DNA of 64,000 nt from Ceratobasidium sp. AG-K (Eukaryota > Basidiomycota > Agaricomycetes > Cantharellales > Ceratobasidiaceae). Positions within the stretch are counted from its first letter, which is position 1. Each line of letters opens with the position of its first letter. Where the stretch lies: NCBI GenBank assembly GCA_037039685.1, contig JAWNGF010000003.1, forward strand, positions 186,001-250,000, read 5' to 3'. Below, one piece after another: positions 36,305 to 51,276 of this stretch. The notes beneath the pieces were generated by a model. It saw only the letters and a list, made by a program, of their open reading frames with translations. It was not told where the DNA came from and did no database searches. Position numbers and translations under genes: made by a program.

Positions 36305-38105
36305 TCACGAAGTAGAAACACGGAATGAACCGTAACCACTTGTAACATTGATACGATAGGCGGTCCCCTCGATTCCGGCCCAAACCACACCTCCTGGCAG
36401 AGTCATATTTCTGTCGATTATGATTTCAGCTCCATTCACTTTCACCGTTTTTTCCACAACTTGTGGTATCACAATCTTCCCATTGGTGCCAGCTGGGGCT
36501 GTGACATGCATATCAAACTCGGAACCAATTTGCTTCCAGGATGCAGTGATGGTTCCCCATGGTGTGGGTACGCGACCGTTTGCGAAAGTTAGATTAACTG
36601 GGCGAGGGGCAAATGAACACGTTGAATAGTCAGGGGAAACAGGGGAAATTCCGAGAACATAGCATGGTAGTTGCCATGTTGGCCCGCTGCCCCACCCGCG
36701 CACTTGGGACGAGTATAGGGCTCACCCGTAGTTCCATCTGGGGATGGCATTTAGTTGTGCGTTGCTCCAGGAAGAGGACGATATACGTACTGATGAGCTC
36801 CCAGGTCATGCCCTTATACCAGGGGTTGTTCACGTCAGTTTGGTTTTCCAAACGGTACGCATAAGGTCGATTGCTTTACCATTCATCCCGTCCTCAAATG
36901 CTGCCCATGTGTGAAATGCCGATGCATATGGTAAGATTATGGGAAGTTCTCGAGTTGTGTTTGAGGAGGAGAATAGTCCAAATAGCGTGTTCAGGATTCG
37001 CATTGATTCAACGACTGATTGCGGCGACGACAGAGCGTCGCTCGCGCCTGCGATTCCTGACAAGATAGCACACTAGGATCAGCAGGATTAGCTCTGTCAA
37101 GGCGTGCATGTATGATTGCATTACGTACCGCGTTACCGTCTTGGCTGACTCCGACGCTGCTGTTGCCCTCGGTGAGGATGTATGCGTCCGAACTGTTATT
37201 GAACAAATGCCGATTCACTGCGCTTTCGATGGCCCCGCAGCCTCCCGGTACCCGGGTCTCACGGAATCGCCCAGATTTTCAGCTATCAGGGCTGCGTTAC
37301 GGAGAGCCAAGACCAGAATTGCATTGGCACTGATATGTGTACCTGGCATGGGCCCGCCGTGGCAATCAAAATTCAAAGCTGACTCGGAGTAAAGCGTAAT
37401 GAGACCAGTAGTATCGTCGAGGAAAAAAGGCCGCAATCAATATTGCGCTTGATTGCCGGCCACCACTTGGAGAAAAACCCCGTGTCGCCGGTATACTGAA
37501 ACCATTCATACCATGCATTCGCCGAGGAGATGGCGTAACCAGGTAAAATAAATCAGATCAGCGCATCATGATGACGGGATAGCTTACATGAAGGAATAGG
37601 AATTATTTGAGTTCCAGCTGTCCGTCGGCACCTCTGATGGGTTAACACTCGCCAAAACGGCGCTAGAAATTTGACCCCTGGTATCTTGTACTCCAGTGAA
37701 ATATACGAGACTCCCAGTCACGGAATCGAGATCTGCCGTTGAATAAAACTTCATACGCTTTAGATTTGGCAACTATCTTCTAGAATTTAAAACCACAATC
37801 ACTATTGTAGGTCCAAAAATCAAGAAGTCTCCGGACCAAATAACTCGATCCCTCTGTGTTCCATCTAAGGTAGTGTCAATTGTCTATATAATTTATGTAC
37901 ATTTACTATGCACTTACCAAAGCATGTCCCATAACGGTTCGTCCCAGTCGCAAAGCCACCCAGCGCGCTCATGCTAGTTAGACTATTATGGTAGATTGTA
38001 TCACCCTCTGCATTCTGTACGTGGAGGTCCTTGATTATAATTACCGTGTCGTTACCAGCCAAAAATCCCAGCGGCCAATCGGATGAGACATTATCTACCC
38101 AAGCG
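36305..38105 (-). pseudogene. Broken GH78 alpha-L-rhamnosidase-like gene
   Basis: Fragments appear in the order expected for glycoside hydrolase 78: RDRVIWSGDF (about 37840), PGYAISSANAWYEWFQYTGD (37530-37480), FHTWAAFEDGMNGKAIDLMR (about 36880) and, in the C-terminal beta domain, RGWGSGPTWQLPCYVLGI then VPTPWGTITASW (36700-36540). Frames break at three places: after WWPAIKRNI near 37440, after GYREAAG near 37235 (a run of G one base short), and after TTGEPYT near 36712. Before PGYAISS (near 37545) no AG acceptor is present, so a splice site also seems lost. Intact relatives release rhamnose from plant polysaccharides or glycosides. Multiple independent lesions argue for a real pseudogene and not a sequencing slip. 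Confidence 0.75.
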
Positions 38106-38916
38106 AGCTTCTTGGATGAGGGCGGCGTCTAGATCCCTACATTGCGAGCCCTAAGTGGTGAATCAGCTAGCAAAAAAAATCAATCCCTCAACTCTAATCT
38201 TCACTAATTGTAACTATAGCGCACTCGAGACGGAGATTTGCCATACTCAGAGGTTTTCGGTCCGACGATGCCAGTATTCATAAGCCTTGAATATAACTGT
38301 AAATATTGTAATGGGCGGAGTACGACAAGATGAGTGTTTCGATCAGTGGGATTTTCCAAGCAAAAGAGATGTATCCCAGGTTGTGCTACGGAGCAATAGA
38401 GAATTCAGGTTGAAATGACATGGTACGACAGCCTTGATAAACCAACGGGAACAGATTCCGGTCACATGACTATATGCATAACCGAGTAGACTGAAATTCC
38501 AACGGTGAGGATGTCATTGAAATTCTATTAGGGCCTCTCGGGACCTAACTGCATCGGGGCAATTTCCAGCTTTCCCCGTGAAATCATCCGAGATCTTGCG
38601 CATAAAATCACTCCTACCAGTAATCAATTGACCTCACGACAGTCGTAGCAGGAAATAATACGCGCACACGCTCCTTCCCCGCTTATGATAGCTTAGAAGC
38701 GCGGGTATTTAAATAAACAATATCGCATTCCACGTCCTAAAGATACAAACGCCACTCTTCCAAACGATACAATCGGCTAGGGTTGGGGCACAGCATACTC
38801 GGCGCTCTCTCTACAGATCCAAGTCTACGGTATATGTCTTGGGCGTTGCACTTGCTTGATTCCGGATTCATCGCTCTCCTGCCTTTTTTACGCAACTAAA
38901 GCCCATTCCTTCGAAT
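38106..38916. other. Gene-free stretch
   Basis: No ORF of note. It may contain the decayed 5' end of the rhamnosidase-like gene. Confidence 0.4.
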
Positions 38917-39448
38917 TCAGATTGTATACACTTCCAGAATAACTTTTCCCATCTCGCCTGTACCATCCTTTCCGCACTCAAGCTCAAACACGGCGAACTA
39001 TAGTAAGAAATAGCTGAGCAGCTTGACAAAACGACACGTACCTGTTGTAACACTACTGGAGTTTTAATTAAGATTAGCTGTCAACCGATCAAACCCAATC
39101 TCCGCGACCCACAGCGCTCATTTTCAACCATAGCCTCCGAAGAGATTACCGTATCAGGGTCTCATACATACTGCCCATATTTCGACACCTTGGTACATGT
39201 CTGTGCTTCGGGAAAGGCGCCCACTCCAAGTGAACCTCCGAAAGGTATCGCCTGGACGATGTAGACATCGGACGTGCCTTCCTGTCTTGACTTTGCCCAT
39301 TCGACCCGCCTCTGGTCGAAATCGAGTAGCAGTACTGCTCAAGTCGTACCATCCTAACCGAAGTGTAGCGTACTGCTTGAATCGGGGAACCCTGCGACTC
39401 GTTGACCATGCACGTAATCTGCACCAAGCTCTCTGAGTCTACCTCCAT
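38917..39448 (-). CDS. Small hypothetical protein (113 residues)
   Basis: Four short exons join in phase: 39448-39391, 39334-39168, 39077-39042 and 38997-38917. All have GT-AG introns. No single long ORF reveals it, but the assembled product is well behaved: an N-terminal acidic start (MEVDSESLVQ), alternating hydrophobic strands (SDVYIVQAIPFGG, GQYLILIKTPVVLQQF) and a C-terminus ending GKVILEVYTI. The pattern suggests a small all-beta fold. There is no signal peptide and no motif I recognise. The intron 39167-39078 (90 nt) is longer than its neighbours. The model rests only on phase and plausibility, without a homologue. Confidence 0.5.
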
Positions 39449-39801
39449 ATTTTAGCGTCAGTGGGTGTCCAAATGAGTCTTCCCATCTTGTTGTTTATGC
39501 ATATTCGTTATTTATATACCCAGCCTGAGTGGAAGGAAGTGCGCGGTGGTGATATGATAGAACAGCAATACAAGTCCCATTGTCTCCACGTGATCACAGA
39601 TTGGATTGGATTTCTTTGGATAATTTATGTTTATTGAATGTGATCACGGGCGGGTTCACAGGCGGGTTCGCGTTACGCGCGTCTCGAGCACCATTACATC
39701 CACTATGGTGGCAGCACGATTGGCAAGTTCAAACACTTTTTATAGTGACATCATGCATATACTTGCATTAATTTCAACCCCATAGACCCGACTCTCTACA
39801 C

Positions 39802-40442
39802 ATGCCGGCTTACGGACTTGTGCGTACTGCCAAACTTCTCTCAATGCTCAACCCCCCGAGCTTTTCATGGGCAGATACGACTCATCCTCGGTCTTTCCCC
39901 ATATCACCGCCATCACCGGTCCCGATAATATCTCACAAAGATCTAGATGACCATCTAGAAGTACTTCAATCCCACGGTTGGCATTTCCATCAAGCCAGCC
40001 GGAGGTTTGACGCGTTGAGATGCACGGCCGAATGGTGGGAGCTTTGTCACCGCGCCCAGTTTCCATCGTTCAAGTCTGCAATGGGCTATGTGAATGATGT
40101 GGCCGATTTAGCCAAAACCGAGAAGGTACGGACCCGGCTTCGTAGCGGTCACACATCAACTAAGTGCAACTATAGCATCACCCTACCATCCTAATATTCG
40201 ATCGGGTTCACGTAGTGATCTCTCTAGACACGCACGATACGGTCGAGCGACCAGCGACATTTTCGGATAGTTCGGATACTCCACTTGTCTCTCGTTGGCC
40301 GGGAGTGACGCTACGGGATGTTCGCATGGCATTGCTAATCAACCCACTGCTCAGCCGCCATAGAGTTGTCGAAAGTATGCCTCCTATGGGAAAATCTCCC
40401 TCTAGTTACGACGATGTAATCAGCGTTCACTTGAAGAATTAA
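39802..40442 (+). CDS. Pterin-4a-carbinolamine dehydratase family protein
   Basis: Exons 39802-40125 and 40176-40442 join in phase to 196 residues. The junction creates EKHHPTI, the active-site motif of the family, preceded by FPSFKSAMGYVNDVADLAKT, which matches the helix and loop that normally come before it, and followed by a VVISLDTHD strand. The family dehydrates 4a-hydroxytetrahydropterin during aromatic amino acid hydroxylation and can bind transcription factors in animals. The N-terminal ~45 residues are extra; their basic and hydroxylated make-up could be a mitochondrial leader, by inference. The ~50-residue C-terminal extension (PMGKSPSSYDD) is also unusual. It ends 40 bp from the convergent aldo-keto reductase gene. 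Confidence 0.8.
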
Positions 40443-40481
40443 TTGTATATGGAGCATAGTAGACTACTTTTTAGTACACTA

Positions 40482-41571
40482 TCATTGTCCAACCAACGCC
40501 CTCAAGTCATTCAGATGCTCGCCTAGTTCTACTTTTTCAGTCTCTAATCCATCCTTCATATGTTTTTCATTTGTGCTCCCTGCCAAAGGGATGATTCCAA
40601 GGGACTGGGCAAGCCGGTAGACGACTTGTGCGTTCGTTACCTTTTGCGCCTTGGCAATATTGTTTACCAAAGGATGTCGGTACAAGGACGGACTCCCTGT
40701 GAGCGTCCAAAACGATCTGGTCACGTAATCGGTTGATCGTAAAATCAGTTGGTATCAATACAGGGTGCTTACTCGTACGCTATCCCTTGCTCCTTACAAT
40801 ACTTGTAGACCTCAAGGTCCCATGCATTTCCCTCATACCAGCGATTTTGAACGACATCGACCCTCCCATCCGCTTGCAACAGCTGTAAAGTCTGTGCATC
40901 GTACGTGTTCGACACTCCGATGCGACGGACTAGACCTTCGTTGCGTAATTCGCACAGCGTTGCCCATGCTTCCTTGGTGCGGGTCGAAGTGTCTAGCGGC
41001 GAGTGCAAAAGATAGCTATCAAGCCAAGTGGTGCGGAGATTTTTGAGGGAACGCTCAAATGAGCTTCGGATCTGAGTGGGGATAGGCGTCGATGGGTCAT
41101 AAGGGAGAGGTTGGGATTTGTCTTGACCTCCGATTGGGGTGTATCTACAAAGATGAATATATTTTGTATGCTATCGAAGCAACTTAGGGTCACATACTTG
41201 GTTTGAATGAATAGGTCATCCCGTGAAACCCCATGCTTCTCTTGTACCTCGGCCAAGGCTTCGCCAACTAGGTCTTCACTATACAAAAGCATTAGCCACT
41301 GTCGCATCAGCCGCTGAAAAGAACGCAGACCGATAATGTTTGGGCTGGCAGGCGGTATCAATCGCTCTGAACCCCTATGCATGCCGGCCTGTAAGCAACA
41401 CACCACGAATCTAAATATAGCACTTGCTTGTAGCACTGCCTGGATCACAAGCGCCTTGGTTTGCTCTTTTTTCCTAACCGGGGAGCGGAGGTGAGGCCCC
41501 ATCTACTCTACTCGGGATCGCAATTACCAAGCTGTTCCATAGATAATTTTGGGCATTTTAGGAAGCGACAT
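40482..41571 (-). CDS. Aldo-keto reductase
   Basis: Six exons join in phase to 273 residues: 41571-41528, 41473-41428, 41374-41331, 41278-41198, 41144-40773, 40716-40482. The catalytic tetrad is visible: Asp in FRAIDTA, Tyr in PKHYRED, Lys in LFIQTKY and His in YLLHSPLD. Later blocks GLVRRIGVSN, VVQNRWY and GIIPLAGS fit the NADPH-binding barrel. The substrate cannot be told; relatives reduce aldehydes and ketones. Intron 2 needs a GC donor (CAA|GCAAGT) to keep frame, so that junction is less sure. Start chosen at MSLPKMPKIIYGTAW, the normal first strand of the family. The 5' flank to 42283 is free of genes. Confidence 0.85.
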
Positions 41572-42283
41572 GTTGCCAATCACTAGACGGCGGGGTTTGT
41601 TGTGGTCGCAGAGTTGGCGAGGTCATGGTCATCATTTTGATGACACTGTAATGACGGCAAGCTGAGATAAGCCACTTCCGGAAATCTAAATCGAGGACGC
41701 CGCGTCAGGGATCAGGAAGCAAGGGCATCTGAGCGCGGGGTGCCAATAACTTCCGATGTCGGTTGCTAGGCGGCGGGAACTGTTTGCTCCGAGCACCTGA
41801 GCATCCCATCTGTGCCGTTCAAGCCTTTAAAATAACTCCACTATCGACTTATAAGCACCTCTGATCGGCTGGGAACGTGTTGTATGAGTCGTCGTTGTCA
41901 AAGCCGAGGCCACCGAATGCTCTGCTGACCGTGCGCCCATAACGCGACTGGGGCGGGGTTTGTTTGTCTACCCGTAGCACATGGCATGTGTCGTTCTATC
42001 AGTCTATATCGGTTCATCGATGAGCAACACGCTGATTGGGCGTGCCGGATCGCGGGCCTTGACGACAGCAATCTAGACACGGTCACGTGAGACTCCGGAG
42101 CCGAGTTGTAGGTGCACTCACCTGGCCTCCACCGTCCTCAACATCGCCGCGACTCTGACTCTGTAAATAATCAACGCGGACACGAGCGTATAAAAACCAC
42201 GCTGGAAAACACACACTCTTCACTCAATCACCTCCAGTTTTCTGCCAGACTCGCGCGACTGCAGCCACCGATTGCATTTTACC
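41572..42283. promoter_or_regulatory. Divergent intergenic region
   Basis: It lies between the start of the aldo-keto reductase (-) and the acidic protein (+) and presumably holds both promoters. TATAAAAA at 42190-42197 lies about 90 bp before the + start. No other element identified. Confidence 0.4.
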
Positions 42284-42911
42284 ATGTCCACCGCGTCCTC
42301 CAGTGAAAAACCAGTTTGGGCCACTGGCTCTGAGCAAGTCGAGGTCGAGGTTGTCATCACTGGTGAAAACTACAATGTCGACTTGGACATTGCCAAACGC
42401 ATGAAGTTGGTTCAGGGTACGCATATACATTCGACCGTGATTGACGCGTTCTTACCTCCCTTGCAGAAGGGATCCAACACGAGACTCCTATCCTACTTAC
42501 CGGATGTAGCGCGCGCGATTTTGAACGCGTGAGTCTTTCACTTTTCACAAAATTAATATTAATCCTTTCCAGGCGCTTACATTCTGCGCCAACGACCGCG
42601 AAGAGAAAGAGTCTCCCTCTCCAGAACTTGTCCAAATAATCAAAGAAATGGGTCCGCCTGAAGATTCCACATCCCGCATCACGCGAGGACTCGCAAATCT
42701 AATCGTCGATGACAATGATGATGATGATGATGACGACGAAGAAGAGGATGAGACGTACGAACCGAGTAGCGACTCGGAGGCCAGCGACAGCGGGGAAGAG
42801 TACTCGGACACGGACTTGGCGGATGCCGGAACGGAAGCCATTCGGGCCGAGCGGGCCGAGTTCCGGGAAAAGGAGAAGGAAAAGGAGAAACAAGAGTCGG
42901 GTGCAGAGTGA
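42284..42911 (+). CDS. Acidic hypothetical protein
   Basis: Exons 42284-42416, 42467-42528 and 42573-42911 join in phase to 177 residues. The N-terminal half is globular (VEVVITGENYNVDLDIAKRM, then ETPILLTGCSARDFERAL and ELVQIIKEMGPPE). The second half is a run of Asp/Glu starting at a GATGAT repeat (42703-42740) and ends in a charged KEKEKEKQE stretch. It might be a small nuclear or chaperone-like acidic protein; no family recognised. The trinucleotide tract may vary in length between strains. Confidence 0.65.
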
Positions 42912-43812
42912 ACGTCCTGGCCCAGAGCCGTTGGAGGGACAGGGTAGACTCGAGTTGGTCCTAGGAGTGACGCGAGTCCACGTTATCCCACTGTCGATTC
43001 TCAGAGCCTCGAATCACGACCCCCAACTGAGCTCAGAGTATATCCCTAAACCTTGTACGCTGAACAACATGTAAATACCGATAATTCTCACCGGACATTT
43101 ATCACGATAGCCACCCGACAACAAGCGCTGCTCCACAGAGCGAAAATCGCGCACGCACCACCCCGGCCAAAAAGGAATCTCTCATTTCGGTCACCTGGAC
43201 TTGCTCTCATTGGCCACTAGGTCTCGTTCTCGTCGACGTAGCCCGGTCACCATGGCTTGTTCACCGAAGTCTAGACCGGGGGCGGGCCCGGGGCGGACGC
43301 GCCTCACCTCAGATGCGCCGATTCCCAAACCCGGCCGCGTTTTACATTATCCTGAGCGTGCAGCGAATTGAGACCGGTCGTCGACGGCGTTGGTTGATTT
43401 ACCGGTTCAGTTCAGAAGTCAGCTATTCACGTCGAAGCTTGGTGCACTTTTACAAAGCCGGCGCCACTTTGCTCGAAGTTGGGGCCAAGAACGTCCAAAT
43501 CGAAGATGGGGTCGTTCTCGAACAACCGGGCGCTCATTTACCGAAAGCCAGCGAGGTCACTCGCAGCCAGGAAACCCATTCACACCGCACTCGAAACAAG
43601 GGTTCACATCATAACATAGTACCATTCCGTAAAACAAAAACAAAACAAAAATCACAACAACAATCATGGTGGATACATCTACACATGCGTGTACAAGAAA
43701 ATGCTAAAGGAAAAAACATACGGGATGCGTGCCGTTCGAATCGAGCGCGTCTTTCCACTCGGGGTGCGTGCTCAGCATCGAGGTGCGTTTCCCGTCAGAC
43801 ATCAAAAAGTCC
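42912..43812. other. Intergenic stretch
   Basis: It holds the 3' flanks of two convergent genes. A + ORF at 43313-43816 has no family features and overlaps the end of the minus-strand gene. Nothing else recognised. Confidence 0.4.
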
Positions 43813-46873
<3,061 letters not shown>

Positions 46874-47979
46874 CGACCAGGGAGGGGTGAGGTAACCTCC
46901 CGTAAGGCCTCTTTAACCCCTGCAGCTCGTCACGTGACCGGAATCGGGCGTTTACCACGCATGAGATATATTCGCCACGGAAGCCGACGATGCGAGCTAG
47001 GGTTGCTCTGTAGCGCTTGTTTGGGTTGCTCAGATGTTGGGGTTGCGCAGACCGAGGGTGTTCGAGCCAAGGTTCAGCGGAAACTACCGGCATCGACGTT
47101 TGCCAGCGTTGATGCGAGATGACCACGAGATGGCCCGATTAACTGCGATATCAATTGCACATCCCCAAACGTTCCCATCAGACCAAGACCCGACTATGGG
47201 CGGAACACTTGTTAGCTATCAGGATCCGCATGTGCTTGCACTTGGCGTACGTAGGACAACTCGATCGTCGACCAGCGCACAAAATTCATCGACCGTGATC
47301 GAAAAGGGCAAACAACGAGTGCCTAGACGCCACAGATCTGGATCGCACGACCGCCAGATTGTCTCACCTCGTGGATAACAGCAGTACGTACGTCTGGGGA
47401 GACATGATAAATATAGGAAATGGTGGCCGAGGCAAGGAGCTATGGGGCATCACGGTGAGGATCCTGGTCCGCATCTAAATGCCAAGATGGAAATTCTCGA
47501 ACCCCAGGCGACAAAAACGCCAACCCGTCCACACATGTTGTCCTTGTTCGTAAATTGTCATAATGTACCTGAGAAATAGGGAAAATGAATTAACAAACTG
47601 CCAACCACTGTCAGCCGACGACGTGGGGGAAACAAGGTTTCATCCGGATCCGAGTCGTCAAGTTGGGAGGCACGCGACCCTCCCCGCGCCAGCGCCAACC
47701 TCAATTGGACTCGTACACATATTTTTAACCACTTCTCGTCGACAACATAGGTCGCGCCGCCGCCAAACAAATATAACCGCCTAAATATTACCTGAAACCA
47801 CGGCTCCGGGGCTCACTCGCGGCGGTGGCGGCGGGACCGTTTCGCCTCGAGATATTGGAAATACGAGGGTCCAGTGCATTCAGTTGACCTTCCTGCCAAG
47901 CACAACGACCTGCGGGTCTCACGTTTGCTGCCGCCGGTAACTTATGTCTAAAACTTTGAATTATACAATGGTGTACAAA
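46874..47979. other. Mostly gene-free; one weak ORF
   Basis: A + ORF from the Met at about 47118 to 47378 (MRDDHEMARLTAIS, Ser/Arg-rich) could be a small gene, but has no support beyond being open. Otherwise nothing. Confidence 0.3.
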
Positions 47980-50033
47980 TTACATATCAGGGCTTGAAGA
48001 CTCGTTCTCGAGGGGAACGCCAGCGCCCTCCTCATCGCTTAACCTGATTGCTCCGCGACGGTTGCGCACAAGGCCATACGCGCTCTTGGCCATGCCCAGC
48101 ACCGATATTATCACGGCCGCCAGCGCTGCCCAGTGCACAAACTCGCTCGAGCGCTGGCGTACGAAAATCGCAAACAGCGACCATGTGATTACCATATTGG
48201 CCACGAGGTCACCGTCGTCTGAGGACGCATACACCTCGGACGCTCCAACCAAAAACAATCTACAGGGTATTAGCACGAGTTTGGGTGGCAAAAGGTGTAC
48301 GCACAATCCTAGACAGACGGACAATTTGGTGAATATACCGGCCGGGTGATCTTCGGCGGATACACCTAGTGCCTCGAACCCTGCCACGACGACAAGGACG
48401 GTCGTCCATGCGTGCCATAGCGAAATCGGAATATGAATCCAGACTGGGAAGTTGTCAGCGGATATAACCGGGAACCGATCAACTTACGTCGATCATGGAT
48501 GTTCTCTGCGGCGTGGTGCTTCTTCAAAATATAGTAAATCTGGGAAATGAGGGCCCAGTTCAAGGGCACAACGATTAGTGCAGCGACAAAATGTCCCTAT
48601 AGTCAAAATAAGTCTAGTAAAGCCTGGAGAACTATTCAGCTACTTACCGCAAGGCTGACGTAGAGGTAAACATAATTTAACACGATGAGGACCGGGAGCC
48701 GCCACCCAATCCCCTCAGTAATCGTCTTTCTACCGCTTTCTGTGAACTGGTACACCATCGATCCCAGCGGAAGAAAACAGATGAGCACCCAGACGCTAAA
48801 TGCGTACGACGCAGGCGTAAAGTATGTTTGCCTGACTGAGGGGTACGATTTTCCCTACAACGATAGATCAGTCAGGTTCAATGTAGTGGTGTACTAGCTT
48901 ACAACAATAGTGATCAAGATACTCGCCCCACCCAATGCAAATTTCGGGCACAGCACCACGTTTGCAACCTATCCTCATCAGCCACATAGTCGACAACGTC
49001 CATCAACTCACCTGCACTGCTCTCCCCCAATAAGGACCAAGTATAAGCGCACGTAGACTCTTGAACACTCCAAAAAGCGACAAGACCGCAAACACCAGCG
49101 CGGGCCAGCGTACGAAACCGCTCCACCATTGTCGTAGTAAAATGGCAATCAACGAAAACGTAATTGTCATGGTTGCCGCGACGTCGCCCCCATCCGACTG
49201 GAATGCATACGCTTCTGAAGCTGCTTCCAAGAACAACCTGTCGGAGAATTGAGCCTTGAGCTATAGGAGTTGAAGGATTCGTACAGTCCGAGAAAGACAA
49301 ACACCTTGGTCCACACGCCCGCCGGGGTGTAGTCGCTTGCACCAAACGCTTCGAACGCTGCTACGACAATAAGTACTGTCGTCGAGCTATGATATAGCGA
49401 GAACGGGACGCGAATCCACACTAGCCATTCTGTTAGACCTGACTAACCGGGAGCAAACAACTCACATTGATCATGAATACTCCGTCCGACTTGATGTGAT
49501 TTCAACATGTAATAGATGCGGGAAACAACGCCCCAGGTTAGGAGGGCCAAGATAAATGCTATGGCATATTTTTCTGTTAACTAAACGATATTCGTCTAAC
49601 CGTACCATACATTCTAGTGTGTTACTCACCCAAACTATGAGATAAGCCGCATTCAGAGTTGCAAGCAGTGGCCACCACCAGCCAATCCCGTTGATAATCG
49701 ACCTCTTGCCGTTGTCCGTGAACTGATATATACTCAATCCCAACGTGAGCGGACCGATAAGCCACCGGAGGATTAACCAATACGGTGCAGGGGTAAAGTA
49801 GGTTTGTCTACCAGTGCTACGCCATTCGTTGTTCCAGACATAAGGCTGTGTTCTGAGCTTTAGCTGCAGAGAAGGGGGTAACTGTGGGTGAACTTGCATT
49901 GATAGAGGACATAACGATTGAAGTGAGAAGCCATATCAGTATATTTATAATCTACTTTCGTAAGCCACCATAATGCAATCTCAAATGAATGCTGACATAC
50001 CTTTAACCAGAAACCATCAGTCCAGTCGCTCAT
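47980..50033 (-). CDS. Multi-pass membrane protein A, two tandem repeats
   Basis: The first repeat begins [11 protein letters not shown] (exon 50033-50001; an upstream Met at 50108 is possible). It continues with helix [14 protein letters not shown] (49951-49898), the marker TYFTPAPYW, then [33 protein letters not shown]-type, [38 protein letters not shown] and SLIAILLRQ segments. Instead of ending, it is spliced into a second repeat that starts near 48995 with [19 protein letters not shown] and shows the same markers ([32 protein letters not shown]). It ends with an acidic tail ([13 protein letters not shown]) at 47980. Each repeat has about seven helices, so the protein has about fourteen. 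Family and function not recognised. One short intron (49897-49864) uses a GC donor. Confidence 0.65.
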
Positions 50034-50108
50034 TGTGTCAGTAATACAACTCGAGGTCGTGGTCGTTGCTCTTGTGAACCAGCTGAGGTCGCGCAGAGGG
50101 TTTGTCAT

Positions 50109-51276
50109 CTTCGAGGCGTGGAATTATCAGGGTCCGGCGACACAGCATTGAGCGGCGGCTTGGCTTGCACCTATTGACCGGGCTCGCAGGCTGATTTCGG
50201 TTGTATTGTAATTATTGGTAGTTGAGATTGCTCCGATGCGAGCGAACGTCCACATACAGGCGACGTCCAACCAGAATGGGAGTTGGAAATATCATCGGTG
50301 TCCAGTAATGTCTTTCTGGGGGCTCGATCGACTCGAGCCTACTCAGACTTTAGCATACAACACAAGTATGCAAACTAGAATCCAGAGCGACAGAGTTCGA
50401 CCTCCATATTGTGGGATAGGTTTATAGGCATTCTTGTGTCAGATTTATACGTACCCAAGAGCTATATGCTCTGGACTGGTTTGGTTCAATTTCTCACCTC
50501 AATCTCCTGGGAGTATAAAAGCGTATTTCCATGTATTTTGTATTAATTATTATTAGAGTCTGCTGTGGGGGGAACGTGGTACTTGTCATCCATCCCTCAT
50601 CCCGTGAACCCGAACCTTCGACGTCCCCCCGACTCTAGTGAGGTACGAGAACACCTCGCAGCAGGATCAAGACGCCGTTAACCATATGACCATTCAGCCC
50701 AGTGAGTCTAGATGAAGAGCTGGCCGCTACATAGGAGGAACTGGCGAGGGGATCGCAGACAGGCCTGCTATGGGGTGGCCTGAAACCGCAGTTCGCTCAG
50801 GTAAATTTCAAGTTTACAGTGTCATAAACTCTTGAAAATATCGGGGACCGTGACCTTAACGTTCGAATGAAATTCGAATATGAGGCTGGCCAAGTGCCAA
50901 GAGGTATGTTCACGTCAATATTCTGTTGCAACATCACTGCGGCTGGGAGTTTTTTAGGACCCTGGATTGATTGAGACCTCTCCGTCTAAATGTGTACATA
51001 CATGGTAATTGCAAGTTCTCCATCGTCTCAAACCTTCACAATAACCCGAGGTTCAAGCCATTCTGTATCGAGTTCAAGGCTGGTTAGTGTCCCCAAGTCG
51101 GATGGGTTTGTATGGAACTGATATATGTAATACGTCTCCCAAATTCAGGAATCAGGCTAACAGGATTACTGCCTACGATTTTTCCGATCCACCTCGGGGA
51201 GGCTGGGAATCAAACCTGTCCGGGATTGAAAATATATGAACGAGCTAACGTAGACTACATTACATTCCCTTACGAC
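50109..51276. other. Gene-free stretch between membrane-protein genes A and B
   Basis: No exon of the family and no other coding structure was found. Confidence 0.5.
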
